64,000 nucleotides of DNA from Anastrepha obliqua. Lineage: Eukaryota > Arthropoda > Insecta > Diptera > Tephritidae. Numbering within the stretch: position 1 is the stretch's first letter; every line of letters begins with the position of its first letter. The notes below the pieces were generated by a model that saw only the letters and a list, made by a program, of their open reading frames with translations, ran no database searches and was not told the origin of the DNA. The stretch lies in the NCBI RefSeq assembly GCF_027943255.1, contig NC_072892.1, positions 122,033,792 through 122,097,791 on the forward strand, read 5' to 3'. The position numbers and the translations under genes were made by a program. Positions 11,342 through 22,453 of this stretch are shown piece by piece.

Positions 11342-11879
11342 TATATGTATGTCAGACTACGAATTCCTTTGCATCTCCAATGCAGTAAAAACTATCCCCA
11401 AACATAATGTTGACCATGGTGATTTTAATTTTAATAATTCTTTATAGCGAAATTCATTTATTTCTTAAAATGTTTTGCCATGTCAGTCACGGAAATCAAA
11501 AACTGTTGTCAATCATTTTCAAATGCATTTGGCGTTATCAGTCTCGTGTCAGTTTACGGCATGCAATGAAAACGAGTATTGAAAAAGTGACATCGCCGAC
11601 AGTTACGAGTGTCCGTAAATATGAAATAATGAAAACCAGCCTTTATGCGTACTGCCAACTTGATACGAAGCACAGTGATCGGGTAAAACTCACTGAGATT
11701 AAGTGTAAGAGACCGACATTAAATTCGGAATACCTACACGGCTGGTATCAAAAAAATATTTTTAATGCGCCATCTTTTTACTGAGTTACTGCGTTGGAAG
11801 TTACATCCCTAGCTGACTACCAGTGAAAGCTTGGTGACATTCGGTTTACTGGAAGCGAAGTTATTGCGTGTAAAGTGTC

Positions 11880-12830
11880 TGTATGTTTGTGTCTTCGGTA
11901 CAAAACTGAGTATCGAACAAAGAGGTAATATCGAATTTTGTTTTAAAATCGATAAAACGTTTAATGAAAAAAGTTTAAAAAGACCATCATCATAAATCAG
12001 TAATCACCGAAAACTCCATCGAAATTGTTCATAAACTTACCAAAAATGATCCGAAATCATCGTTGAAATTCATGGAATCGGAGTTGAATATCTCCAAAAC
12101 ATCGATTTATCACATTTTAACTGATCATTCGGGCTTACGAAAGGTCTGTGCATGTTTCATTTCGCATAAGTTAACTGATGACCAAAAATTGCTCAGAATT
12201 CAACATTCGAAAGACCTCATTAAAGTGGCGAGAAAATACGAGAACTTCCTTTACAACATTGTAACTGGTGCTGAAACGTGGTGCTTCCAACATGAACCTG
12301 GCCCTAGACGAGCCACCACCCAAAAAATCGTGTTTGGAGAAGTCAAAAATCAAGTCGTTGCTCATTTGTTTGTACGATTCCAAGGGAATTGTCCACAAAG
12401 AGTTTGTGCCAATGCAATTTTCTGTCTTGGCGTTTTGGAGCATTTGTTGCATCGCATTCGTCGAACTCGCCTTGAATACCGCGAAGGAGGAAGCTTATTG
12501 CTTGATAATGCACCATCTCATCGATCCACTCTTGTGACTGATTATTTGACTAGAAATCGTATTTTAACTATCAATCACTCACCGTATTCGCCTGATATGG
12601 CTCCCTGTGACTTTTGTGACTTCTACCTATTCGGAAAATTGCATTTGGTCAGGGAAAGAAAACGTTTGCGTCCGTAGAGGCCATCCAAAAGGCTTGTACC
12701 GACATCCTAAAGGATATTCCGGCCAATGACCTGAAACATTCTTTCGGAAAGCTTTTAGATCGTACAAAACGGTGTATCGTTTCTATACTAGCTCAGTCTT
12801 GGGCTTTACCTTGTATGGTATGCAGCATGG
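11880..12830 (+). mobile_element. mariner element, internally deleted
   Basis: The transposase starts with EQRGNIEFCFKIDKTFNE, loses the segment between the two helix-turn-helix units, and resumes before 12063 with HKLTKNDPKSS. It then runs open to 12677 apart from a frame change near 12268-12450. After the final motif the read continues with a shifted AIQKACTDILKDIPANDLK segment to about 12740. Termini were not identified. A second mariner of a different lineage lies immediately downstream. Confidence 0.7.
12063..12677 (+). pseudogene. mariner transposase, inactive
   Basis: This is a 204-codon open stretch of a DD34D mariner transposase. It holds the second HTH (ISKTSIYHILTDHSGLRKV), then IVTGAETWCFQHE, then LLLDNAPSHRS and PYSPDMAPCDF. 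The first catalytic Asp (normally GDETW) is Ala here. The second and third Asp are present. Between about residues 75 and 130 the protein leaves the family sequence because of compensating frameshifts: the expected SKIK..LICLYDSKGIVHKEFVP block is in the +1 frame at 12268-12537. It is non-functional on both counts. Confidence 0.75.
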
Positions 12831-12989
12831 GGGATGACGATGGTTATTGTTAGAGTTATCCTTTGCTGCATCCTTTCAGTTATGTATGTATAGTTGTTTA
12901 ACGTCGTATTTCATTTTGGTTTTTTCTATGGTTGAAAATTTTATGAAGTTTTTTTTTTTATTAAAAATTTTACTTAATTTTTCAGCACA

Positions 12990-13585
12990 TATTTTATTCA
13001 ATTCTAGGGAAACGTGCAAACAAATTACCACACTTCTACCGCTTCGGCCGCAAGACAATGCTGTGTGTTTTCTGGGATCAGCCAGGTACGAGCTATTAAA
13101 ACCAGGTGAAACAGTTGACGGTGCACGCTACAAACGACAATTGGCCGATTTGAACAGCGCTATACACCGAAAACGCCCAGAATATGCCGATCGGCGTCAC
13201 AAAGTAATTTTTCTTGATGAAAATTCACCGCCGCATCGACCAAGACTGAACCGGGAATTGGTGGAGACGTACGATTGGGAACCGCTACTGTATGCGGCTT
13301 ATTCACCAGACTTAGCGCCTTCCGATTATTATTTGTTTGCATCGATGGGCCACGCACTTTCCGAGCAGTGCTTCAATTCTCACGAAGAAGCCAAAAAATG
13401 GCTCGATGATTGGTTTGCGACCAAATACGGTCAATTTTTTTGGCGCGGCACCCACAAATTTCCTGAGAGATGGGAAAGATGTGTCGCTAGGGATGGCTAT
13501 TATTTTGAAGATTAATTTTGTAACCATTTTTTGTTAATAAACGTTTCAAATTGAAAAAAGTCTCATTTCATAGATATATACCTGG
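12990..13585 (+). mobile_element. mariner element, 3' half with TIR
   Basis: This is the C-terminal half of a mauritiana-like mariner transposase, open from about 13075 to the stop at 13513-13515. It contains RYELLKPGETVDGARY, VIFLDENSPPH, AAYSPDLAPSDYYLFASM and a terminal RWERCVARDGYYFED. The usual HDNA catalytic site is changed to DENS, so the second catalytic Asp is lost, while the third is kept. The 3' terminus reads ACCAGG on the opposite strand at 13581-13585, matching the CCAGGT-type mariner end, and is followed by TA. The 5' half is missing. Confidence 0.75.
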
Positions 13586-13644
13586 TATTCATAATTCTCT
13601 ACTTACATATGTGCGTATGTATGTATTATATATGCTTGTATATA

Positions 13645-15430
13645 AAGTGAAACCTCCTTTGGGTGGACACTCACCGTCAGAAAACTTTTGCCCGCCCAAG
13701 AGAGGTGTCCACTCAAGGAAATGGCAGCATATATTAGAAATTTTTAATTTCTTAATTAATTGAATACTATTTCTTATTTGAACAAAAAATATATTGATAT
13801 TATACCATTCGAACCAGAATGTGTATGTATTTTTTTAAAAGTGCATTTTTCATGTATAATATGTGCATAAGTCCATCTAAGGTTATTACTACGAAAATAA
13901 TAATAAATATTATATTTCAGTCAATAAACTACATAAAACTAGATATATATATGAGATTAGCTTTGGCTCTCAATCTTTTTTAACAATTCGAATGCAGTAA
14001 AGTCATCGCTGCAAATTCGCATTTAGTTTGGAACTATTGTACATTCAAAGGATTTTCGTTTCAGAAAATTTCATTAGACTATTCGGTAATACTCTCAATG
14101 TCAGTACTATTATCGTCCATAGTTTCCATGTTTTCATCATTAACAAAATCCAACTCGAAATTTAGGTTTTCAGTCCATGATTCACTCTATTGTCATATTT
14201 AAATTTATCATTCCCAAGGACTTTTTATAATTCAAATAACGAAGCTTCGATCTTCGGGCGCGAATTCAATTGACACATTCCTATTTTTGTCCAACCCTTC
14301 TTTTTGGAAACAGTTGTTTATGGCTTCCGTTTGAACCTTTGTCAAGGCTGCCTTTAAAAATTTTTCGCCTCTAAAGCATTTATAATTTTTTTAGTTGAGT
14401 CTGTCTCTAACCTTACCAATATATGCTCCACTTGAAGGTTTTAATAATAAATTTTTAATTTAAAATTTCTAATCACTCCCTGATTTAAAGGCTAGCAAAC
14501 TGAGGTCGTATTTCTAAGTAGGAAAATCATTTTGATATTCTTTAAACCAATATCACTAGAGGGAGATGCTGCGTTGTCCGGAAATAATAATATTTTTCTA
14601 TTTTGCAACTCAATTTTTCGGTCGTATTCCATCAGCCATTATGCCATCATTTCACGTGTCGTTTATGCCTTCTTATTTCATTGCCAATTCATAGAAAGTT
14701 TTTTAATAACAACTGACGCAAGCGCTCTTGGACGAGCAGCATACCAATAATAAGTGATTTTTATTTTTTTTTTCCTGCCTTAATTGCACAAAATGGGACA
14801 GTAAGCCATTCCTTTGGTAATTTATCACAATTTTTTAAGTTGATGTTTTTTTGGCAATGCTCGGAAGAAAATACCTGTCCTGTTAGTATTATGCAGTGAT
14901 GATAACTATTATACCAAATGTACTGACTTAACTATTTTTCATCTGGAGAAATTATGTTTGCAAGATTTGATTATTAAAAGCTACCTACTTTGCTAATTCC
15001 CGAACGGACAAATTGTTTTTGTCATAAGCGTAAATTTTTTTTCAATTTTGTTCTTCACACTAAGGTTTTCATTGTTTTACGTATACCCGCTATAACTGAA
15101 CACAAATCACCGCCCGAACCAAGCTAAATGGTTGTCTGAAAAAACATCACACTTTATCCAGAAACTCCCTTTTTCCCAATTTTTTGTCCGCCTTTGTGGA
15201 TTTCACGTCCGCTCAACAGAGGTTTTTGTTTGTTTCGTTCTAAAAAAATATTAATGCCTTTTGATCAGAGGTTCGCGTCCTGTGTCGATTTTATGAAAAA
15301 TAACTTCTCGCGTCCGGCCAAGAGAGTCCTTGCTTAAATTTGTTCCGAAATTTATACTTAAAACTTGGTATAGGAAAAAATGTTCGCCAAAAATGTCCGG
15401 AGATGTCCATCTAACAAAGAGGTTTCACAG
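13645..15430 (-). mobile_element. pogo/Tigger-like DNA transposon, degenerate
   Basis: Inverted termini match: left AAGTGAAACCTCCTTTGG then GTGGACA, right (reverse complement) CTGTGAAACCTCTTTGTT then a spaced GGACA. Both are bordered by TA. The minus strand across about 14090-14780 encodes the DDE_1 endonuclease of the pogo/Tigger group. WLMEYDRKIELQNRKILLF leads into PDNAAS (second catalytic Asp), then SDIGLKNIKMIFL, then NTTSVC and PLNQGVIRNFK. The final catalytic Asp (usual PLDQG) is Asn, and a stop sits between NTTSVC and PLNQG. An acidic tail (DENMETMDDNSTDIES) follows. The N-terminal DNA-binding region is too decayed to define. Confidence 0.75.
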
Positions 15431-16504
15431 TATTCAGAACAAAGCAAGAAAACATAAAAAAGAAAAGAAACATGAGCAGTAAAGAAAAATGTAAAATTTT
15501 ACAAATACAAATTTTTATATTGTGACTACATCATCCTAAAACAAACTTGACATTTACATTCTTAAGTCGATCCCATATCACAATTTTATTTACTAAATCA
15601 TGCGGCGAAAAGGTCATTTTTTATTACAAAGTTATGTAAGCCGACAAAAACCTTTAAGTATTATTTTTTCAATAAATTTCATTTAAGTCAGAAATTGTTG
15701 ACAAAGTTTACAACCTAAGAAATACTAAAACGGCACTAGTAAATCAATTTCAAACACAACTTGAGAGACACCAGCAGTTATTGTAAAAAGTGGAGAAGGT
15801 AATCTTGTAGCATACCAGATGGGCGTTTTATGTTTCCAAATGAATTAGTTCTTTACTTAACCAACTGACACGCCTATTAAAACAACTTTCGAGCATTCGC
15901 TGATATTAGCAGGAACAAATGAAGTAATAAAAATTTGGGATGTGCGTCGCGAAAATAAAATTTATAGGTCGTCTGATTTACGATCGCGATTTTCCAGCGG
16001 TTGACATCACTTTTTTCTGCAATACTGTTTTTTATCTTTCGTTAGAGGGATGAAATGAATTTTCGTAGCTAGGTGTGTAAGTGTTTAACGGTTAGTGTAA
16101 CACTTTGTATAAAAAAAGAAACTGTAAGAAATTCGCTATAATTTAAAAATGTTCTTTTTATTCAATATTTTCCACTTTTTTAATTACGCCATTCCTCATT
16201 GAAGACCATAAATGTCAATGCAGATAAAGTTTTATGGCTTTGAAATAATTCGTACATTCATACACGTACAACTATAAGTACGAGTATACCTTTCACTATA
16301 GAACATCACTCAATTTCAACCACCAGAATTGTAATGTAAGTATTACAGCAAATCCTCGTGAAATATTCGCTATTGTGTGTATATTTGAGGTACATCTTTC
16401 CTGCGCAATTACAGCTTTAATCAATCAAAGAAATGAAAGCTTCGAAAGAAGCTCATTATTCATTTTTGTATCAGCTAAGTATTGTTGAACGGACCTAACC
16501 AAAT
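15431..16504. other. noncoding, nothing recognised
   Basis: AT-rich sequence with no domain on either strand. The string GGACCTAACCAAATATG near 16491 recurs as GGGCCTAACCAAATATG near 32257, which hints at a further unidentified repeat. Confidence 0.4.
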
Positions 16505-16790
16505 ATGCTTTGCTCGATCGGAGCCCGATTCGAAACTACGGGCAGGAAATATCAAATAATAGAAACCCTATTTTCTAGTAGCGGTTGCCCCTCGAAAGAC
16601 AATGACAAGCCTCCGAGTGTATTTCTGCCAAGAAAAATTTCCTCACAAAACAAAGCATCTGCCGTTAGAGCCGGCGTAAAACTGTAGGTTCCTCCGTTGG
16701 TGGAAAAACAACAAGACGCACACCACAATTAGAAGAAGAAGCTCGGCTAAGCACTCACAAGGAGTGGAAGGACCAATTATTATTTTGCCA
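16505..16790 (+). mobile_element. tRNA-derived SINE copy B (5' truncated)
   Basis: The copy starts near the B box (GATTCGAAACTACGG). It follows the SINE body through TCTAGTAGCGGTTGCCCCTC, AAACTGTAGGTTCCTCCGTT and ACAAGACGCACACCACAATT, and ends ACCAATTATTATTTT. It is more divergent than copies A and G. It abuts mariner sequence that begins at about 16795. Confidence 0.7.
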
Positions 16791-17620
16791 CCAGCAACAA
16801 GTTTATTCTTCAAGTTTATCCCTTCAAACTAATCTCCATCAACTGTAACGCGTCCACCAGTTGTTTTCCTACAAATCCTTTCTTTTTTGGCGAATTGTTT
16901 CGCGTAATAACACCCAAATAATAGTTCTTTTTAGCTATCTGACCAAAGATTTGTTCTTACAATACCGTTGTAATCCAATTTTTTTTTTTTTAATGAATAG
17001 CGCGTGGTTTGTTTTAGTCTTGGTTCATTCGGAGTTCTCCACTTACTCGCGGATGTCTGGATTGCCTGTCGTACTCATAATCCAACGTCGCATTTCTTGT
17101 AATGATGCGTCTTCAGACTTGCAAATCTGGTTTATGGCTATAGCAACACAGTACCTTTTTTTGCATGAAATTCAGGTCCTTTAGGACCAACTTAGCACCA
17201 ACAAGGCGCAAACACAAATCATTAACTACAATGTCCTGAACGGATCCATAAACAATGTTCAAGTCTTCTGTCAGCACTCTGATGGCAAATTTGATAAACT
17301 TTTCAGTTTCCCAATATTTCTAATGTTTTTGCACAATTCGATCGTACGTAATTAACGTAAAATTTAATACATACAAACTCGTTGTTGCAAATTCAAAGCT
17401 ATTTCTTAAATTGTGAGAAATCGAAAACACGTGCCGAGGTAGATTTACTAAACACGGCGAGATTTTTAGAAATGTAAAGCAATAGCGATAAAATGTTCGG
17501 GAGATTATTAATCAAAGATGTGGCAACAACAAAAGCCAGAACTCAAATCAGTTGAATTAGAGCGACTCCTGACGCTTTTCCCGGAAACTTGAGCTCTTCT
17601 CTCCTTATGTATTGTAAAAG
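16791..17620 (-). mobile_element. mariner element, strongly decayed (family Y copy 1)
   Basis: Minus-strand reads give EYDRQSRHP with a neighbouring GELRMNQD (family: EYDxQSRHxSSEWRTPNEP). RRIITRNATLDYEY is a decayed RIITGDESWIYEY. Further on, toward 17330, a segment matches the EDLNIVYGSVQDIVVND block of the better-kept copy at 19790-21640. Frameshifts and stops are frequent and no intact frame exceeds about 100 codons. Confidence 0.6.
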
Positions 17621-19436
17621 TAAAGAACGCAAATTCTTCCTTAGACTGGAGAACATCAATAATTTTATAGAAAAAAAATATTTAAATGGGTAAACTTAAT
17701 GCCAGTAACTGAATTTCCAAAGCATTGCGATTAGGTCTATGGCTCTTGAATCATGGCAATCTCACATCTTGGAGTAGTATATCTAGTTCGAACTACACAT
17801 ATACATACACACACAGATATCTCTAACTCATTGATTCTAAATTTTTTAACACATAAACCCAATAGACTCCCAGTGGAACAAAGTTCGGTTCCCGGTGGCA
17901 CCCCAACGCCGTACACTTGCTTTGTAAGCCGCGTTTGTTCCTTACATTCACGCTCAGTTCTATAATTTTTCCTGCAACTTAATCCCACAAACATATATGA
18001 TCATACGTATGTATGATATGTATAATATGTATAAAGTATTTAGGTGTCATAAATTCATCAATTCAATCACGAATTGGTTCATTATATGTCGTTCACGTCA
18101 ACGCAGTTAGCGATCATTAGCTGAAATGAACTGTGAGATGCGTGAGGTCAAACTGCAGCGGTCATCTTCATATATAGTATGTGTGTGTGCATGTGTATGT
18201 GCATGTGTTTAAAGTCATACACACACCGCATATACAACCGCATGCCAGCCGCCTTTATTGCAATCTCGCAGTTTCATTCTGATGATTGCCAAATGTAATT
18301 TTACAACCGCATCGGTGCTTAGCTTGAATCGGCGCAATCACAATCACATTCACAACCACAAAAGCAACCACAATGGGAGCACACATGTGCGCCTTGAACT
18401 TTGCCACAATTGGTTTTTGCATATAATTTTTTTTCTATGAACGGTGGTATTTGTTGTTTCTTTTGTTGCATTTGCAGTTTCTGTTGCACGATTCACTGAT
18501 TACACACGATAATCATTTGGATTTGTTGTTGCTGTTGCTGTAATTTTTTAAGTTGATGCAATGATTTTCAACAAAATATTCCCACAATTTCTTTACGCGC
18601 TTGGAAAATTACGTTTAAATAATGATTAGCTTCAGCTTCAGCTGCAGCAGCAGCACCATTATCACTATCATTATCATCATTTTCATTTTCATCATTGCCA
18701 TCATGATCCTTTGTCCCCCAGCTTTATTTGGCTGATTGTTGCTTTTATATGGAACGTGGTTTTGACGATTGCAACGTGTGGCAAAGGTACGACAGTGTGG
18801 AAGGCCCTCAGTGGTTTGCTACGTTTCGAATGGCAGGAGGAGGTATCTATATATGTATATGTGTATATGCATATGTATCTGTGTGTAAAAGACTGAAGCT
18901 TGAAAATTTCAGAATCAGACGGCAGGCAATGAAAATTCTTCGTAAATTGTGTTGACGTGAATTCGTGATAAATTTCTAATTGCATTCAGGCAATTTATTG
19001 CAATTGTGAAAATTGGTCATCCTTACGTACTGTACTTATATACATACATTAGGGTGGGCTCATACTTAGTTTGTCCCATTGATTGTTGAACGTTGTAGCT
19101 GTGATACACGCAAACACAAAAAAAGAGTTTTTTAAGCTGTCTTTACTAGAGATTTATACTTCTATTCTGCACGTTACCAGAAATTTAGAAACCGACAAAT
19201 TTTCTTAAATGTTTAAAGTTATATTTAAACCTTGCTATTGACGCTGTAAAAACACTTGAAGGTTAAATATATTATTATATTTGTAATTTCAAGAATATAC
19301 GTTTTTTTTGTTTTATGTGAAAAAAAGTAAATTAATATCATCTTTTTTTCCGTTGTGGCTGTAATCAAATTCTCAGCCTTTAAATTCTTTTTTTTCTTAG
19401 TTTGTTTTTAGAAAACTTTTGTTTTCTATTTTGCCT
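17621..19436. other. noncoding with simple repeats
   Basis: No gene or transposon was recognised. The stretch holds a CA/TG microsatellite (about 18180-18240), CAA/CAC-rich runs (18340-18390), TTG/CTG runs (18455-18540), CAG triplets (about 18635-18655) and ATC/ATT repeats (18655-18705). This looks like unique host DNA. Confidence 0.45.
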
Positions 19437-19640
19437 TTACTTATAATTCGGAAGACATTTTACATATAAAAGTAACTTCGATTGCATTGTCAAAGGTATA
19501 CCTGTATATAGGTACCACGGAGCGTTGACTAAGGTACCTAGGGTCTTGGATTGCAAACGCTGCAGGATTTCCAGATTTGAATTTGATGCTGTGCCCCACA
19601 GTTGGATTCCATAAGCACATACTGGTTTTGTCATACTTAA
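19437..19640 (-). mobile_element. jockey-type LINE fragment, RT C-terminal region
   Basis: The minus strand is open for 65 codons, including KPVCAYGIQLWGTASNSN and LEILQRLQSKTLGTLVNAPW. This is the conserved segment downstream of the RT palm in jockey-clade ORF2 proteins (usual YGIQLWG.AS.SN...Q.FQ.K.LR...NAPWYV). Nothing of the element is recognisable on either side, so it is an isolated remnant. Confidence 0.75.
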
Positions 19641-19789
19641 TGTGTGTATCTCGGAAAAGACTGATTTTTTTTCATACGACCGATGTTAAAACTTATAACT
19701 TTAACTGCCTATGAGTTCGTTTGATTCCAAACATTAAGAGGTCTGCTAAAATTAAATTTTACTGAAATATGCCTGGATATACCACCTTG

Positions 19790-21640
19790 ATTAAAAAGTT
19801 TCATGAATATATTCAGAAAATTCAAAATACAAGTTTATTCCTCAAAAATGATTGTATCGGCTTAAAAGTATTCCTCATCCACTGCAACGCACCTATGCCA
19901 GCGTTTGGTCCAAGTATCGAAACACATCTGGAACTCTATTTTCGGTACAGTCGGTCTTCGAATTTTCTATTGCTTCCTATCAGCTGTTATAACGTGTTCC
20001 CCCACTACGGAGACTCGATCAAACAGAATAAAGTCACAGGGAGCCAGGGAGCATATCAGGTAAATTCGATGGCGGGTGGGTGGTATTTGTTCTGGGCGAA
20101 AAGTTCACGGATAATGAAGGGACTGTGCGATGGTGTGTTATCTTGGTGCAAAACCCACGACTGGTTTTGCCTCAAATCCTTTTTTTTTTGACGAATTGCT
20201 TTACATAAACTAAAAAATGATTTATGATGCCCAAATAATAGTCCATATTAAGGGGTAACACCACTGTACACGCGTAAAATAAACACGATTTTTAAAGAAT
20301 TTTTTTGTATAGAAGGAAAGGGGAAACAATCACTCTGATTTGGGAAGTTATTACTTATATACTAAAATACAAAACTACAAAGTTTGATCGAAAAATTTTA
20401 CAAAATGGCGGCATTGGAGACATTTTTGTAATGTGGTTTCTCTTGAAGGAGCTCCGCGGCACGCAGCACAGAGGGTGCAAATTTTAATCTGGAACAAATA
20501 AACATTTTTTTTCTTAATCTAGATAAGAATAGCTAGAGAAACACGTAGGGGATTTAAAAAATATTTATTTTTGTGGAATTAGCAAGCATTTGAAGGAAAA
20601 AACTCTATTTTGGACTAAAAAAACGGCACTTAAATAATTATAACAATCGTTTAAATTAATCTATCGAAAATCCCCTACGCTCTTCTCTTAAGAAGGTTAT
20701 TATACACACGTAGTGAAAAACCTGATTAAAAATATTTAAAATTGTTTGAGTTATACTGCGTTCCAATTTCAGAAAACGTGTTTTGAGAAAAACGCGTTTA
20801 AAGTTTGGAAATTTGGAGAAGTCGTTAGGTAGCAGTCACTAACGCTTGGTTAAAAGCTTAAAATATTTATGAAATAGACTTCAGTAACCTATAAAACTTT
20901 TTGTTCTGTATTTTAAAAGGTTCAAAGAATTTTTTAAGCTTATAAAAAAAAATCAATTTTTTGAAATCTCTACAGTGGTGTTACCCCTTAACTGTCTAAC
21001 CTTCTGCCAGGCAACATCGTTCGTGGAATACAATACCATTGTAATCCATAAAAGTCGAGAACATAATTTTCTTTTTTGGCTGAAAATGACATAGTGTTTT
21101 TGGTCTTAGTTCATTTGGGGTTCTCCACTCACTCACCTGATGTCTGAATTGCGTGTCGAGCTCTTAAACGTCTCGTCTGCAGTAATGTTGCGTTTGATGA
21201 ATGTTGGAACGGATTCAGCTATGGAAATTATATCTTTGACAATATCAACGCGGTCCTTTTTTGCCGCTCTTTTGGAACCAACTTTGCAGCAACACAGCGC
21301 AAACCAATATCATTAACTACAATGTCCCGAACGGATCCATAAACAATGTTCAAGTCCTCTGTCAGCTCTTTAATGGTTTCTTTCCTTTTATTGATGTTCT
21401 CATAAACTTTTAATGTCGTCAGTCTGCCACTACGTTCTCTCTGATGAAGCGTTCTTGCCACTTGTAAATGGCGGTTTTCTTTAGAGTTTCTTTGGTGGTT
21501 GGGGCAAGTACATAAGAGCATTATCAGATGATACTTAGGGTTTCTTTTAGGCCCCAAATTATTAGTATGGATTGCAGCAAGGCGAATTTATTACTAAATA
21601 CGTCTTAAATCGTAGTTTCTTTCAGACTTGTCAGCTTTTG
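19790..21640 (-). mobile_element. mariner element (family Y copy 2) split by a MITE
   Basis: Read right to left, the minus strand gives HQRERSGRLTTLKVYENINK, then the second HTH (ETIKELTEDLNIVYGSVRDI), then IGLRCVAAKLVPKERQKR. A decayed catalytic region follows with HQVSEWRTPNELRPK and MDYNGIVFHE. The MITE at 20252-20987 interrupts at the GQTVN position. The C-terminal half resumes beyond it with DNTPSHSPFIIRE. The third catalytic region and C-terminus (about 19800-20080) are heavily altered. No coding continuity remains. Confidence 0.7.
20252..20987. mobile_element. TTAA-flanked MITE (piggyBac-type), 736 bp
   Basis: The element has perfect 17 bp terminal inverted repeats, GGGGTAACACCACTGTA. 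It is flanked on both sides by TTAA (20248-20251 and 20988-20991), the target duplication typical of piggyBac-superfamily elements. The interior is AT-rich, has no transposase and contains only short spurious frames. It sits inside a mariner copy, so it is younger than that copy. Assignment to piggyBac rests on the TTAA duplication and could also fit another TTAA-targeting group. Confidence 0.85.
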
Positions 21641-22453
21641 CTCGACATTAAAAGTGTTGAGAGTGGCTGTTATACTATTTATTGAAGCTAATTCTTCCTT
21701 GAATTTAAAAGTGTCAACAGGCTTAAGAAATTATGTTTGGACAGATGGACACTAAGACACTGAGCTCTAGGACCAGTCCACCCCATGGAAGGTATTGGTG
21801 GCTAGAATCACGCAACTATAAATATTTTTTTATTCTTTACCATAACCAGACGATACGAGTTCTCCTATATCCGCCCAATCGACTGACCAAACGATTGAAT
21901 TTATTAAACATCCGTTTTACAATCTTGCTGTCCAATTGCAAACAATTTGTGTTTATGTTAAAGCATTTGAGCTCTAATATACATACTTACTCACTTTCAT
22001 TTCGACTGCTTAGCATTAATTATTTATGGATAATAATTTCTAAGTATTGTAGGGCTTATCATCTTCATGTTTAGTACTAAAAGGAAGGACTTCTAGAAAT
22101 CATATCGAAAAATATAATTAAGTAATTAAGTGTAAACAATTAATTTGTTCTACGTTTGCTGGTAATAATATCATATAAACTAAATAGAAGTAAAGCCAAC
22201 AAATTTGCTGAGCTGTTAAATGCAATAGTGAAGACTTCAATGGCTTGCGATAATGAACTTATCTGCCAATATAAATACCAATGAGCAAACCAATTACCTA
22301 ATTTGTTTGACATAATAACAGTGGCGTAATTTTTTTCCATGCACAGGAATTTACTTTGAAATACCCAAATCGTTGCACCTTCACCAATTTTACTTTAGTA
22401 TTTTTAATTATATCGGCCATCGAGTTACAACCTAAGCCTCGCTACGACGCATC
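21641..22453. other. upstream region of the gustatory receptor
   Basis: No transposon was recognised between the mariner remnant and the Gr start. On the minus strand a 76-codon open read ends at 22140. It includes a hydrophobic stretch (SANLLALLLFSLYDIITSKR) and has its first Met at 22340. It could be a remnant exon of a membrane protein, but no family is recognised and no splice site is convincing. Confidence 0.35.

Noticed and set aside
12171..12452. 93-codon minus strand frame
   Set aside because: Shadow of the mariner transposase on the opposite strand.
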